Part shown: positions 1 to 5,647 of the stretch, piece by piece
How the letters are laid out: each line of letters begins with the position of its first letter
How positions within the stretch are numbered: position 1 is the first letter of the stretch
Origin: Brevundimonas sp.
GTDB lineage: Bacteria > Pseudomonadota > Alphaproteobacteria > Caulobacterales > Caulobacteraceae
Assembly: GCF_031082345.1 (NCBI RefSeq)
Contig: NZ_JAVHLH010000181.1
Span: 1-5,966 of the forward strand
Length of the DNA: 5,966 nucleotides
Direction: 5' to 3'
Translations under genes and position numbers: made by a program
Notes under the pieces: model-generated
What the model was told of the DNA's origin: nothing
The model's database searches: none
What the model saw: the letters and a program-made list of their open reading frames with translations, nothing else

Positions 1-144
1 GACCCCGAAGGCCAGCGGCCGCCCGGGGCCGAACTCGGCCGTCCGCCCGCCGGGGCGACCGGCTTGCGGGTGCAGGCGCTGCGCTGGTCGTCCGGCGGGC
101 GGACGGCCGAGTTCGGCCCCGGGCGGCCGCTGGCCTTCGGGGTC
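1..144. repeat. Perfect 53-bp inverted repeat with 38-bp spacer
   Basis: Bases 1-53 are the exact reverse complement of bases 92-144. The spacer is 54-91, and the bases next to the spacer (54 and 91 inward) do not pair. The left arm starts at the first base of the window, so it may continue outside. As RNA or single-stranded DNA this would be a very stable GC-rich hairpin. It lies within an open reading frame and has no T-tract, so it does not look like an ordinary terminator. A foldback chimera at a contig end would give exactly this picture; a genuine palindrome inside a gene is the alternative. Confidence 0.95.
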
Positions 145-156
145 GTTCAGGACTGA
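1..156 (+). CDS. 3' end of an unidentified upstream gene (partial)
   Basis: Frame 1 is open from the window edge to the TGA at 154-156, giving 51 codons and a C-terminus ending in AFGVVQD. Nearly every codon in the last 35 ends in G or C, as in the clear genes downstream, which supports real coding at least from about 54 onward. I do not recognise the product. The tail does not resemble that of RNase J, which I recall near the epimerase gene in related bacteria. Codons 1-17 lie in the left arm of the inverted repeat and may be artefactual. If the repeat is a foldback, only the part after about base 54 belongs to the gene. Confidence 0.4.
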   Translation, partial: DPEGQRPPGAELGRPPAGATGLRVQALRWSSGGRTAEFGPGRPLAFGVVQD

Positions 157-197
157 AGGGTCGCACCGGGCCGGCCTTCTCCCGCGCCGTCGGAACG

Positions 198-205
198 GCT
201 AAGTC
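198..205 (+). promoter_or_regulatory. Possible -10 element (GCTAAGTC) for the epimerase gene
   Basis: GCTAAGTC matches 7 of 8 positions of the Caulobacter housekeeping -10 consensus GCTANAWC. It ends six bases before the ATG at 212, so transcription would start at or very near the start codon. No Shine-Dalgarno sequence is visible between 157 and 211, which fits a leaderless message. No good TTGACG-like -35 is visible, so this is weak. Confidence 0.3.
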
Positions 206-211
206 CTCTCC

Positions 212-637
212 ATGATCGGAAGACTGAACCACGTCGGCGTCGCCACCCCCTCCATAGAGGCCAGCGTCGCCCTGTACCGCGACCTGCTCGGCGCGACGAA
301 GGCGCACGCGCCCTTCGACCTCCCGGCCCAGGGCGTGCGCGTCTGCTTCATCGACCTGCCCAACAGCCAGATCGAGCTGATCGAGCCGCTCGGCGACGAC
401 TCGCCGATCCACGGCTTCCTGGCGAAGAACCCGAAGGGCGGACAGCATCACGTCTGTTTCGAGGTCGAGGACATCCTCGCCGCCCGCGACGCCCTCAGGG
501 CGAAGGGGGCGACCATCCTCGGCACGGGCGAGCCGCGCATCGGCGCCCACGGCACGCCGATCATCTTCGTCCACCCCAGGGACATGGGCGGGGTGCTGGT
601 CGAACTGATGGAAACCCCGAAAGACGGAGCGCACTGA
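212..637 (+). CDS. mce: Methylmalonyl-CoA epimerase
   Basis: The product, 141 aa, should interconvert (2R)- and (2S)-methylmalonyl-CoA in the cytoplasm, linking propionyl-CoA carboxylation to methylmalonyl-CoA mutase and succinyl-CoA. It has the two-module vicinal oxygen chelate fold. Module one begins with LNHVGVA (residues 5-11) and ends near IELIEPL (54-60); module two begins with GGQHHVCFEV (76-85) and ends with GVLVELME (127-134). By analogy with characterised epimerases, the likely metal ligands are His7, a residue in IELIEPL (Glu55 or Glu58), His79 or His80, and Glu131. Length is normal for the family. The ATG at 212 places the first motif at the usual distance and no earlier start is plausible. 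No ribosome-binding site precedes it. Its TGA overlaps the next ATG by one base (637), suggesting coupling. Other VOC enzymes are possible, but the motif set is typical of the epimerase. Confidence 0.93.
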   Translation: MIGRLNHVGVATPSIEASVALYRDLLGATKAHAPFDLPAQGVRVCFIDLPNSQIELIEPLGDDSPIHGFLAKNPKGGQHHVCFEVEDILAARDALRAKGATILGTGEPRIGAHGTPIIFVHPRDMGGVLVELMETPKDGAH

Positions 638-906
638 TGGACATGCCGATCGGGCCCGTCACCATGCTGGCCATCTACATCGTCTGCTGGTGGGTCGTGC
701 TCTTCGCCGTCCTGCCGCTGGGCATGTCCCAGGGCGCGCAGGAGCGTCCGACCGACGGGGCCCAGTGGGGCGCGCCGGCCGAGCCCCGGCTGAAGCGGAA
801 ATTCATCACCACCAGCTGGGTCTCGCTGATCGTCTGGGCCGTGGTCATGGTCCTGATCTTCATCGGCTGGATGCCCCTGCCGGACCTCGCCCCGCCCGGA
901 AGCTGA
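637..906 (+). CDS. DUF1467 family small membrane protein
   Basis: This 89-aa protein has two predicted membrane helices, about residues 8-28 and 59-79, joined by a polar loop rich in Gly, Ala and Pro. The segment WWVVLFAVLPLG (18-29) followed by a short loop and the TTSWVSLIVW stretch (58-67) is the hallmark I know from DUF1467, a family common in Alphaproteobacteria and often next to methylmalonyl-CoA epimerase and proS. The function is unknown. The ATG overlaps the epimerase stop codon by one base, and CGGAG at 625-629 lies seven bases upstream, so translation is probably coupled to mce. An alternative ATG two codons downstream (643) is less well spaced. The protein is expected in the inner membrane. 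Nothing in it indicates an enzyme. Confidence 0.88.
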   Translation: MDMPIGPVTMLAIYIVCWWVVLFAVLPLGMSQGAQERPTDGAQWGAPAEPRLKRKFITTSWVSLIVWAVVMVLIFIGWMPLPDLAPPGS

Positions 907-910
907 CGCC

Positions 911-1247
911 ATGACCGACCGACTGTTCGTGCTCAATCCGGACTGGACCGACGACGAGGGCGGGCCGTGGTTCTGTCCGGCCGGCGCCTTCGTCGAGGGC
1001 GTGCTGGCCTTCTATCCGGCTCTCAAGTCCCATCTCGACATCACCCGTCTGGACCACCCCCGTCCGCGCCTGCCGGTGATCGCCCTGGTCGGCGAGGATC
1101 ACCAGTCCTGCCCGATCCTGATCCTCGACGGCGAGTTCGACTGGCCGGCGGCAGACCATCGAAAGCACCGGCCGCCGCTTCCTCCAGGATCACGCCATCA
1201 TCCCCTATCTCGCCGCCCGATACGGCGTCGGCCGGCCGCATCCGTGA
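911..1247 (+). pseudogene. DUF3088-like thioredoxin-fold protein gene, frameshifted
   Basis: Translation from the ATG at 911 (GGAAG at 898-902, eight bases upstream) gives an N-terminus like DUF3088: LFVLNPDW, then FCPAGAFVEGVLAFYP (21-36), a block starting PRPRLPVIALVGEDHQS (50-66), and CPILILDGEFDW (67-78). After about codon 79 this frame turns into a Pro/Arg-rich tail ending at 1279 that looks non-biological. The family-like C-terminus (RQTIESTGRRF, then IIPYLAARYGVGRPHP) is in the frame beginning at 1149 and stops at 1245-1247. Skipping one base near 1148 joins them into a 111-aa protein, about the normal length. So one extra base, or two missing, lies in the G/C-rich run 1142-1151. This is either a real mutation or a sequencing error. 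The single Cys22-Pro and the S-C-P segment at 66-68 suggest a thioredoxin-like fold; function is unknown. Confidence 0.75.
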
Positions 1248-1298
1248 GGCAATCTGTGCGTTTGACGCGGACCGCCTAGCTTTCGCCCCGCCCGAGCG

Positions 1299-1306
1299 GC
1301 TAAAGC
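1299..1306 (+). promoter_or_regulatory. Possible -10 element (GCTAAAGC) before proS
   Basis: GCTAAAGC matches 7 of 8 positions of the Caulobacter housekeeping -10 consensus GCTANAWC and lies in the 90-bp gap between the DUF3088-like gene and proS. Transcription would begin near 1312, leaving a leader of about 25 bases. A perfect TTGACGC lies at 1262-1268 but is about 30 bases away, too far for the usual 10-14 spacing. This makes the promoter uncertain. It would drive proS-lolC/E-lolD. Confidence 0.3.
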
Positions 1307-1337
1307 GGTGACTTACCTCTGTCTCCGGATTCCGCCC

Positions 1338-2654
1338 ATGCGCCTGTCGCGCTACTTCCTGCCCACGCTCAAAGAAGCGCCCTCGGACGCCCAGATCGTC
1401 TCGCACCAGCTGATGCTGCGCGCCGGCCTGATCCGCCAGGAGGCGGCGGGCATCTACGCCTGGCTGCCGCTGGGCCTGCGCGTGTTGCGCAAGATCGAGC
1501 AGATCGTGCGCGAGGAGATGAACCGCGCCGGCGCCATCGAAATCCTGATGCCGACCCTGCAACTGGCCGATCTGTGGCGTGAGAGCGGCCGCTACGACGA
1601 CTACGGCGACGAGATGCTGCGCATCAAGGACCGTCACGACCGCGACCTGCTCTTCGGCCCCACAGCCGAGGAGGTCGTGACCGAGATCTTCCGGGCCTAT
1701 GTGAAGAGCTACAAGGCCCTGCCGCTGAACCTCTACAACATCCAATGGAAGTTCCGCGACGAGCGTCGCCCGCGCTTCGGCGTCATGCGCGGCCGCGAGT
1801 TCCTGATGAAGGACGCCTACAGCTTCGACATCGACGAGGCCGCCGCGCGCAAATCCTACAACCGGATGTTCGTGGCCTATCTCAACACCTTCGCCCGCAT
1901 GGGTCTGAAGGCGGTGCCGATGAAGGCCGATCCGGGCCCGATCGGCGGCGATCTCAGCCACGAGTTCATCGTCCTGGCCGACACCGGCGAGAGCGAGGTC
2001 TTCTGCGACCGCAAGCTGGTCGAGATGCCGGCCCCCGGCGGCGACGTCGACTGGGATGACCTGCAGGCCGTGGTTGACGGGCGCACCGCCCTGTACGCCG
2101 CGACCGAGGACATGCACGACGCCGCCCGCTTCGAGCGCGAGACCGCCGAGGGCGACCGCCTGTCGGCCCGCGGCATCGAGGTCGGCCACATCTTCTATTT
2201 CGGCACCAAATATTCGGCCCCGATGAAGGCGAAGGTCGCCGGGCCAGACGGCAAGGATGTCGAGATCCACGGCGGCTCCTACGGCGTCGGCGTGTCGCGT
2301 CTGCTGGGCGCCATCATCGAGGCCGGCCACGACGAGTCTGGCATCATCTGGCCCGACGCCGTGGCCCCGTTCGACGTCGTCGTCATCAACCTGCGCAGCA
2401 GCGACGCGGCCTGCTCCGCCGCCTGCGAGGACGCGGTCGCCAAACTCGAGGCCGCCGGCAAGGAGGTGCTCTACGACGACACCGACGAGCGGCCGGGCGG
2501 CAAATTCGCCACCGCCGACCTGATCGGCATTCCGTGGCAGCTGACCATCGGGCCCAAGGGCCTCGCCGACGGCGTCGTCGAGCTCAAGCGCCGCGCCACC
2601 GGCGAGAAAATCTCCGTTCCCCTGGACGAAGCCATGGCGAGGCTGACCGCATGA
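1338..2654 (+). CDS. proS: Prolyl-tRNA synthetase, short alphaproteobacterial type
   Basis: The enzyme charges tRNA-Pro with proline in the cytoplasm. It is a class II synthetase of 438 aa. The N-terminus [18 protein letters not shown] is typical. Motif 1 lies around 60-75 (ILMPTLQ), the TAE substrate motif is at 109-111, motif 2 is [25 protein letters not shown] (139-159), and motif 3 is [14 protein letters not shown] (312-324, with Arg321 contacting ATP). The C-terminal 345-438 is the anticodon-binding domain. The roughly 180-residue editing insertion found between motifs 2 and 3 of E. coli-type enzymes is absent, as known for alphaproteobacteria, where Ala-tRNA-Pro is cleared by separate proteins. 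The ATG at 1338 is chosen over the upstream GTG at 1308 because the conserved N-terminus starts there; only a weak GGA (1327-1329) serves as ribosome-binding site. The stop overlaps the lolC/E start by four bases (ATGA). Confidence 0.97.
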   Translation: MRLSRYFLPTLKEAPSDAQIVSHQLMLRAGLIRQEAAGIYAWLPLGLRVLRKIEQIVREEMNRAGAIEILMPTLQLADLWRESGRYDDYGDEMLRIKDRHDRDLLFGPTAEEVVTEIFRAYVKSYKALPLNLYNIQWKFRDERRPRFGVMRGREFLMKDAYSFDIDEAAARKSYNRMFVAYLNTFARMGLKAVPMKADPGPIGGDLSHEFIVLADTGESEVFCDRKLVEMPAPGGDVDWDDLQAVVDGRTALYAATEDMHDAARFERETAEGDRLSARGIEVGHIFYFGTKYSAPMKAKVAGPDGKDVEIHGGSYGVGVSRLLGAIIEAGHDESGIIWPDAVAPFDVVVINLRSSDAACSAACEDAVAKLEAAGKEVLYDDTDERPGGKFATADLIGIPWQLTIGPKGLADGVVELKRRATGEKISVPLDEAMARLTA

Positions 2655-3955
2655 CGGACGCGACGGCGCCCGCCCGCCCGACCAAACCGGCCGGCCCCTT
2701 CTCGGCCTGGGAGTTCGGCCTCGCCCTGCGCTATCTGCGGGCCCGGCGGCGCGAGGGCGGCATCGCCCTGATCGCCATCATCTCCTACGTCGCCATCGCC
2801 CTCGCGGTCATGGCCCTGATCGTGGTGATGAGCATCATGGCCGGCTTCCGCAACGAGCTGCTGGACCGGATGCTGTCCTTCAACGGCCACATGTACGTCC
2901 AGGGCCAGGTGCTGGTCTCGCCCGACCGCGACGCCGCCCTCGAACGCATCGCCGCCGTGCCCGGCGTGGTCAGCGTCACCCCCCTGACCGAAAGCCAGAG
3001 CATCGTCCGCGCCGCCGGCGTGACCACCGGCGCCATGGTCCGCGGCATCCGCCCCGGCGACCTCGGGTCCATGGCCTATGTCAACAACAGCCTCAGCGAC
3101 GAGGCGCGCCGCTCGTTCGGTCAGGGCCCCTACGGCGGCGACAACATTCTGATCGGCAAGGCCCTGGCCGACGGCATGGGCCTGGGCGTCGGCGACCCGA
3201 TCACCCTCTATTCGCCCACCGGCGCCGACAGCGCCTTCGGCAACCTCGGCGGGCTGGAGAAGACCTACCGCGTCGGCGGCACCTTCAGCTCCGGCACCGC
3301 CGACTTCGACCGCGCCTTCATCTTCATGCCGCTGGAGCAGGCCCAGCTGTTCTTCGCCAAGGAGGGCGTCTGGGACGTCATCGAGCTCAAGGTCGCCGAG
3401 CCCGACCGCGTCGGCGACCTTCTGGTCCCGGTGCGCGAGGCCGCAGGCCGCAGCGCCATCGTCAGCGACTGGCGCGACCGCCTCGCCGCCTTCTGGGGCG
3501 CGCTCAAGGTCGAGCGGGTGGCCATGAGCATCATCCTCGGCCTCGTCGTCGCCATCGCCGCCCTGAACATCATCTCCGGCATCGTCATGCTGGTGAAGAA
3601 CAAGACCCGCGACATCGCCATCCTGCGCACCGTCGGAGCCAGCCAGATGTCCATGCTGCGCATCTTCTTCATCTCCGGCGCCGCCATCGGCGTGGCGGGC
3701 ACCGTCACCGGCCTCGTGCTCGGCCTGCTGTTCTGCCTCAACATCGGCGCCATTCAGCATTTCCTCGAGGCCCTGTTCCAGGTCCAGCTGTTCGACGCCG
3801 ACGTCTACATGCTCGAGTCCATCCCGGCCGAGGTCGACCCGATGGACGTCCTCTGGGTCACCCTGTGGTCGGTGTTCATGTCCTGCGTGGCCAGCCTGCT
3901 GCCCTCGTGGCGCGCCGCCAAGATGGATCCCGTGGAGGCCCTGCGCTATGAGTAA
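2651..3955 (+). CDS. lolC: Lipoprotein-releasing ABC transporter permease, LolC/LolE type
   Basis: This inner-membrane permease works with the LolD ATPase to lift mature outer-membrane lipoproteins out of the inner membrane and pass them to the periplasmic chaperone LolA. It has 434 aa. A cytoplasmic N-terminus with [13 protein letters not shown] (25-37) leads into helix 1 (about 38-62). A large MacB-like periplasmic domain follows (about 65-285). Then come helices 2 (290-315), 3 (338-363) and 4 (399-418), and the tail [16 protein letters not shown] (419-434), characteristic of FtsX-type permeases. [15 protein letters not shown] (317-331) after helix 2 is the usual coupling segment for the ATPase. 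The ATG at 2651 overlaps the proS stop and has GCGAGG eight bases upstream. E. coli encodes separate LolC and LolE; only one permease gene is here, so a homodimer or a LolF-like subunit is likely. The symbol lolC is therefore approximate. Confidence 0.93.
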   Translation: MTDATAPARPTKPAGPFSAWEFGLALRYLRARRREGGIALIAIISYVAIALAVMALIVVMSIMAGFRNELLDRMLSFNGHMYVQGQVLVSPDRDAALERIAAVPGVVSVTPLTESQSIVRAAGVTTGAMVRGIRPGDLGSMAYVNNSLSDEARRSFGQGPYGGDNILIGKALADGMGLGVGDPITLYSPTGADSAFGNLGGLEKTYRVGGTFSSGTADFDRAFIFMPLEQAQLFFAKEGVWDVIELKVAEPDRVGDLLVPVREAAGRSAIVSDWRDRLAAFWGALKVERVAMSIILGLVVAIAALNIISGIVMLVKNKTRDIAILRTVGASQMSMLRIFFISGAAIGVAGTVTGLVLGLLFCLNIGAIQHFLEALFQVQLFDADVYMLESIPAEVDPMDVLWVTLWSVFMSCVASLLPSWRAAKMDPVEALRYE

Positions 3956-4688
3956 GGCCCCCAAGACGGCCGCCCGCGCCGGGGCCGGGGTCGCGCCCGT
4001 GCTCTCGGTCCGCGGCGTCACCCGCACCTATCAGTCCGCCGCCGGTCCCCTGACCGTGCTCAAGGGCGTCGATCTCGACCTGATGCCCGGCGAGGTGGTC
4101 GGCCTGATCGGCCCGTCGGGCTCCGGCAAGTCGTCCCTGCTGCACGCCGCCGGCCTGCTGGAGCGCCCCACGTCCGGCGAGATCCGCATCGACGGCCGGG
4201 ACGTCGGCGACCTGCCCGAGCGCGCCCGCACCCACATCCGCCTTGCCAGCATCGGCTTCGTCTACCAGTTCCACCATCTGCTGGCCGAGTTCGACGCCCG
4301 CGACAACGTCGCCCTGCCGCTGCGCATCGCCGGCGTCGGCCAGGCCGAGGCCCGCGCCCGCGCCGCCGAGGTTCTGACCGCCCTGGGCCTGGGCGAGCGC
4401 CTGACCCACCAGCCGGCCCAGATGTCGGGCGGGGAGCAGCAGCGCGTCGCTGTGGCCCGCGCCTTGGCCAACCGGCCGCGCCTGCTGCTGGCCGACGAGC
4501 CGACCGGCAACCTCGACCCGGCCACCAGCCAGACCGTGTTCGAGGCCCTGCACCGCCTGGTCAAGGACACCGGCGTCGCCGCCCTGATCGCCACCCACAA
4601 CATGGAGCTGGCCGGTCACATGGACCGCGTCTTCGCCCTCAAGGACGGCCACCTCGAGGAACGCCCGGCCGAGAGCCACGAATACTAG
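3948..4688 (+). CDS. lolD: Lipoprotein-releasing system ATP-binding protein LolD
   Basis: This ATPase powers lipoprotein release by the adjacent LolC/E-type permease at the cytoplasmic face of the inner membrane. It has 246 aa and all ABC motifs: Walker A GPSGSGKSS (55-63), Q-loop with FVYQFHHLLAEFDARDNVALP-type sequence (104-124, Gln107), signature MSGGEQQR (159-166), Walker B RLLLADEP (178-185) with Glu184 as catalytic base, D-loop GNLD (187-190), and H-loop His217 in ATHNME. The FHHLL and DNV segments are typical of LolD and separate it from general MacB/FtsE relatives. The N-terminus carries about 15 extra Ala/Lys-rich residues before the domain. The ATG at 3948 overlaps the permease stop by eight bases and has GGAGG at 3934-3938. 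It is the last gene of the plus-strand block and faces a minus-strand gene. Confidence 0.95.
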   Translation: MSKAPKTAARAGAGVAPVLSVRGVTRTYQSAAGPLTVLKGVDLDLMPGEVVGLIGPSGSGKSSLLHAAGLLERPTSGEIRIDGRDVGDLPERARTHIRLASIGFVYQFHHLLAEFDARDNVALPLRIAGVGQAEARARAAEVLTALGLGERLTHQPAQMSGGEQQRVAVARALANRPRLLLADEPTGNLDPATSQTVFEALHRLVKDTGVAALIATHNMELAGHMDRVFALKDGHLEERPAESHEY

Positions 4689-4692
4689 GACT

Positions 4693-4857
4693 AAAAAATC
4701 CGCTCATCCCGGCGACCCGAAGGGCGGCGCGTAGCAGCCAAAGCCGGGACCCAGTCCTGTCCAGCAGGCGTCTATGTTTCGGGACTTGCGGCTCGCCCGC
4801 TATACCGCCGGCCCGTCACCCAAAGCTCTGGGTCCCGGCTTTCGCCGGGATGAGCGG
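4693..4857 (-). terminator. Probable intrinsic terminator of the minus-strand membrane-protein gene
   Basis: Read on the minus strand, transcription leaving the gene that ends at 4885 passes through the palindrome and then reaches TTTTTT (plus A6 at 4693-4698), one base after the stem closes at 4700. A GC-rich stem followed by a T-tract is the classic layout, although the outer stem spans 158 bases and a smaller local hairpin may be the active part. On the plus strand no T-tract follows 4857, so for lolD it would be at best a Rho-independent-like stem without the U-run. Confidence 0.5.
4700..4857. repeat. Large imperfect palindrome made of two opposed copies of an intergenic repeat
   Basis: The right copy, 4828-4857, is 30 bases and contains the hairpin TCCCGGC (4833-4839) / GCCGGGA (4844-4850) with a 4-base loop (TTTC on plus, GAAA on minus). 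The left copy, 4700-4754, is its reverse complement but carries about 25 extra bases around 4716-4740. Thus 4700-4715 pairs with 4842-4857 and 4740-4754 pairs with 4828-4842. I recall similar CATCCCGGC...GCCGGGACCCAG elements as dispersed intergenic repeats in Caulobacterales, some with longer loops; their distribution in this genome cannot be seen here. Confidence 0.85.
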
Positions 4858-4884
4858 AGCGGGGATGGTCGCCGACCGCCCCGA

Positions 4885-5343
4885 TCACCCCGAGCTGATC
4901 GTCCGCATCAGCGTCGCGGCGTTGATCTGGAAGGCCACCACGGTCTGGGCCACATTGATCAGGGTCAGCAGCACGAACTCGGTGTTGGCGAACATGCTGA
5001 AACCCGCCACGCCGGACGCGCCCAGGGTGAACAGCACGATCTGCACCACGGCCACCAGACCGATCAGCAGGGCTTCGTTGATCTGGTTCACCCCCGGCTT
5101 GGACACCTTGAGCTGTTCGGCCATGGCGACGATGGCCGCGGCGAGCATCAGGATCTCGACCCACGCCAGCTTGTAGCCATTGATGTCGAACAGGATCGCC
5201 CGCGGGTCCTTGAAGATCAGCTGGCCGGCGATGAACAGGATCAGGATAAGAACGAAGCCGGGCAGGAACCGGAACAGACCGCCGTTGTCGCGGTGCCCCT
5301 TGTCGTTCCGCCCCACGACGGCGGCCTCCGCTACCTCATCCAT
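4885..5343 (-). CDS. Four-helix integral membrane protein of unknown function
   Basis: This 152-aa protein is not one I can assign to a named family. A polar N-terminus (1-21) is followed by four predicted membrane helices: about 24-44 (FLPGFVLILILFIAGQLIF), 58-76 (WVEILMLAAAIVAMA), 90-108 (ALLIGLVAVVQIVLFTL) and 120-140 (EFVLLTLINVAQTVVAF). Polar residues inside helices (Glu63, Glu76, Gln101, Asn130, Gln133) could face a pore, a bound ligand or partner helices. There is no signal peptide, lipobox or enzymatic motif. The start is firm: GGGAGGG on the minus strand (5350-5356) lies six bases upstream of the ATG. A TTAACCAT motif lies immediately before that. It converges on lolD, and its codon use is as GC-rich as that of its neighbours. 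It is probably a real inner-membrane protein; a role in envelope or stress physiology would be speculation. Confidence 0.8.
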   Translation of the reverse strand: MDEVAEAAVVGRNDKGHRDNGGLFRFLPGFVLILILFIAGQLIFKDPRAILFDINGYKLAWVEILMLAAAIVAMAEQLKVSKPGVNQINEALLIGLVAVVQIVLFTLGASGVAGFSMFANTEFVLLTLINVAQTVVAFQINAATLMRTISSG

Positions 5344-5357
5344 GGTTCGCCCTCCCG

Positions 5358-5365
5358 ATGGTTAA
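5358..5365 (-). promoter_or_regulatory. CtrA-like half-site TTAACCAT upstream of the membrane-protein gene
   Basis: The minus strand reads TTAACCAT from 5365 to 5358, fourteen bases before the start codon at 5343 and just upstream of the GGGAGGG ribosome-binding site. TTAACCAT is a described recognition motif of the cell-cycle regulator CtrA in Caulobacter. There is no second TTAA at the seven-base spacing of the full site. I saw no other TTAA by eye in this GC-rich window. Binding is an inference. Confidence 0.35.
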
Positions 5366-5442
5366 CGCCCGAAGCTACGCGGTTCCGGCGCGGAGGCGCA
5401 AGGCCGCTCGCGGGGCAGGGGAGGTGCGGCAGGGAGCGCCCG

Positions 5443-5559
5443 CTATTTCTTGCCCGGAACCTGGGTGAAGGGCGAGGTGCCCACCGACACGGCCGGCTTG
5501 GGCTTCTCCGCCTTCGGTTTGCGGATTTCCTTGTTGCTGCGTGCTTGACCCTTGGCCAT
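5443..5559 (-). CDS. Conserved lysine-rich small protein (MAKGQxRSNKE type)
   Basis: The product is 38 aa: the N-terminus MAKGQARSNKEIRKPKAEKP is strongly basic and is followed by a short Pro/Ser/Thr-rich tail ending in QVPGKK. I recognise the MAKGQ-RSNKE-(K/R)KPK opening from many short hypothetical proteins of Alphaproteobacteria and some other Proteobacteria, but no function is known to me. It has about 10 Lys/Arg and few hydrophobic residues, so it should be soluble and probably disordered. Binding to nucleic acid or the ribosome is only a guess. The ATG at 5559 matches the family opening; an ATG at 5568 would add MTV. The frame stays open back to 5787, but that extension looks non-coding. 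The ribosome-binding site is weak (GGGATGA region just upstream). It lies 99 bases upstream of the minus-strand membrane-protein gene and could be cotranscribed with it. Confidence 0.75.
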   Translation of the reverse strand: MAKGQARSNKEIRKPKAEKPKPAVSVGTSPFTQVPGKK

Positions 5560-5572
5560 GACCGTCATCCCG

Positions 5573-5621
5573 CGACGCCGGCCGCCGGAAGGGCGGGTGA
5601 CTGGCGGCGTCGTCCGCCCTT
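5573..5621. repeat. Two interleaved 8-bp inverted repeats
   Basis: CGACGCCG (5573-5580) pairs with CGGCGTCG (5605-5612), and AAGGGCGG (5589-5596) pairs with CCGCCCTT (5614-5621). The second left arm lies inside the loop of the first, and its right arm lies outside. The two stems could therefore form a pseudoknot-like fold or compete with each other. In such GC-rich DNA, chance is a serious alternative. Confidence 0.5.
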
Positions 5622-5633
5622 GTACGCCACCAC

Positions 5634-5647
5634 CGGCCGAAAGGCCG
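5634..5647 (+). repeat. Short hairpin with GAAA tetraloop
   Basis: CGGCC (5634-5638) and GGCCG (5643-5647) flank GAAA, a GNRA-type tetraloop if transcribed on the plus strand. It lies about 190 bases before the lipoprotein start codon, so it would be in the leader only if transcription begins far upstream. Confidence 0.35.

Larger units (their letters stand above)
4689..4884. other. Convergent intergenic region between lolD and the membrane-protein gene
   Basis: About 196 bases with no credible gene. It is occupied mainly by the two-copy palindromic repeat at 4700-4857 and an A6 run at 4693-4698. Since the genes on both sides point inward, its likely role is transcription termination. The segment 4755-4827 between the two repeat copies shows nothing I recognise. 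Confidence 0.7.

Noticed and set aside
1142..1151. Programmed ribosomal frameshift in the DUF3088-like gene
   Set aside because: There is no slippery heptamer, rare codon or stop at the shift site, and the family is not known to me to use frameshifting; mutation or sequencing error is simpler.
1262..1268. TTGACGC as -35 of a proS promoter
   Set aside because: It matches the -35 consensus well, but the best -10-like GCTAAAGC is about 30 bases away and no -10 is found at the right spacing.
1308..1337. GTG start extending proS by ten residues
   Set aside because: The conserved N-terminus of this ProRS type starts at the ATG at 1338, and the extension overlaps a likely -10/start region.
1041..2330. 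Long minus-strand open frame of about 429 codons across proS
   Set aside because: It is antisense to a certain prolyl-tRNA synthetase gene. Such open frames are common opposite GC-rich genes, and its translation is a low-complexity Ala/Gly/Val/Asp-rich sequence with no family features.
2471..4027. Minus-strand open frame of about 518 codons across lolC/E
   Set aside because: It is antisense to the permease gene, and the translation is His/Asp/Gly/Ala-rich without motifs, a shadow of high GC3 codon use.
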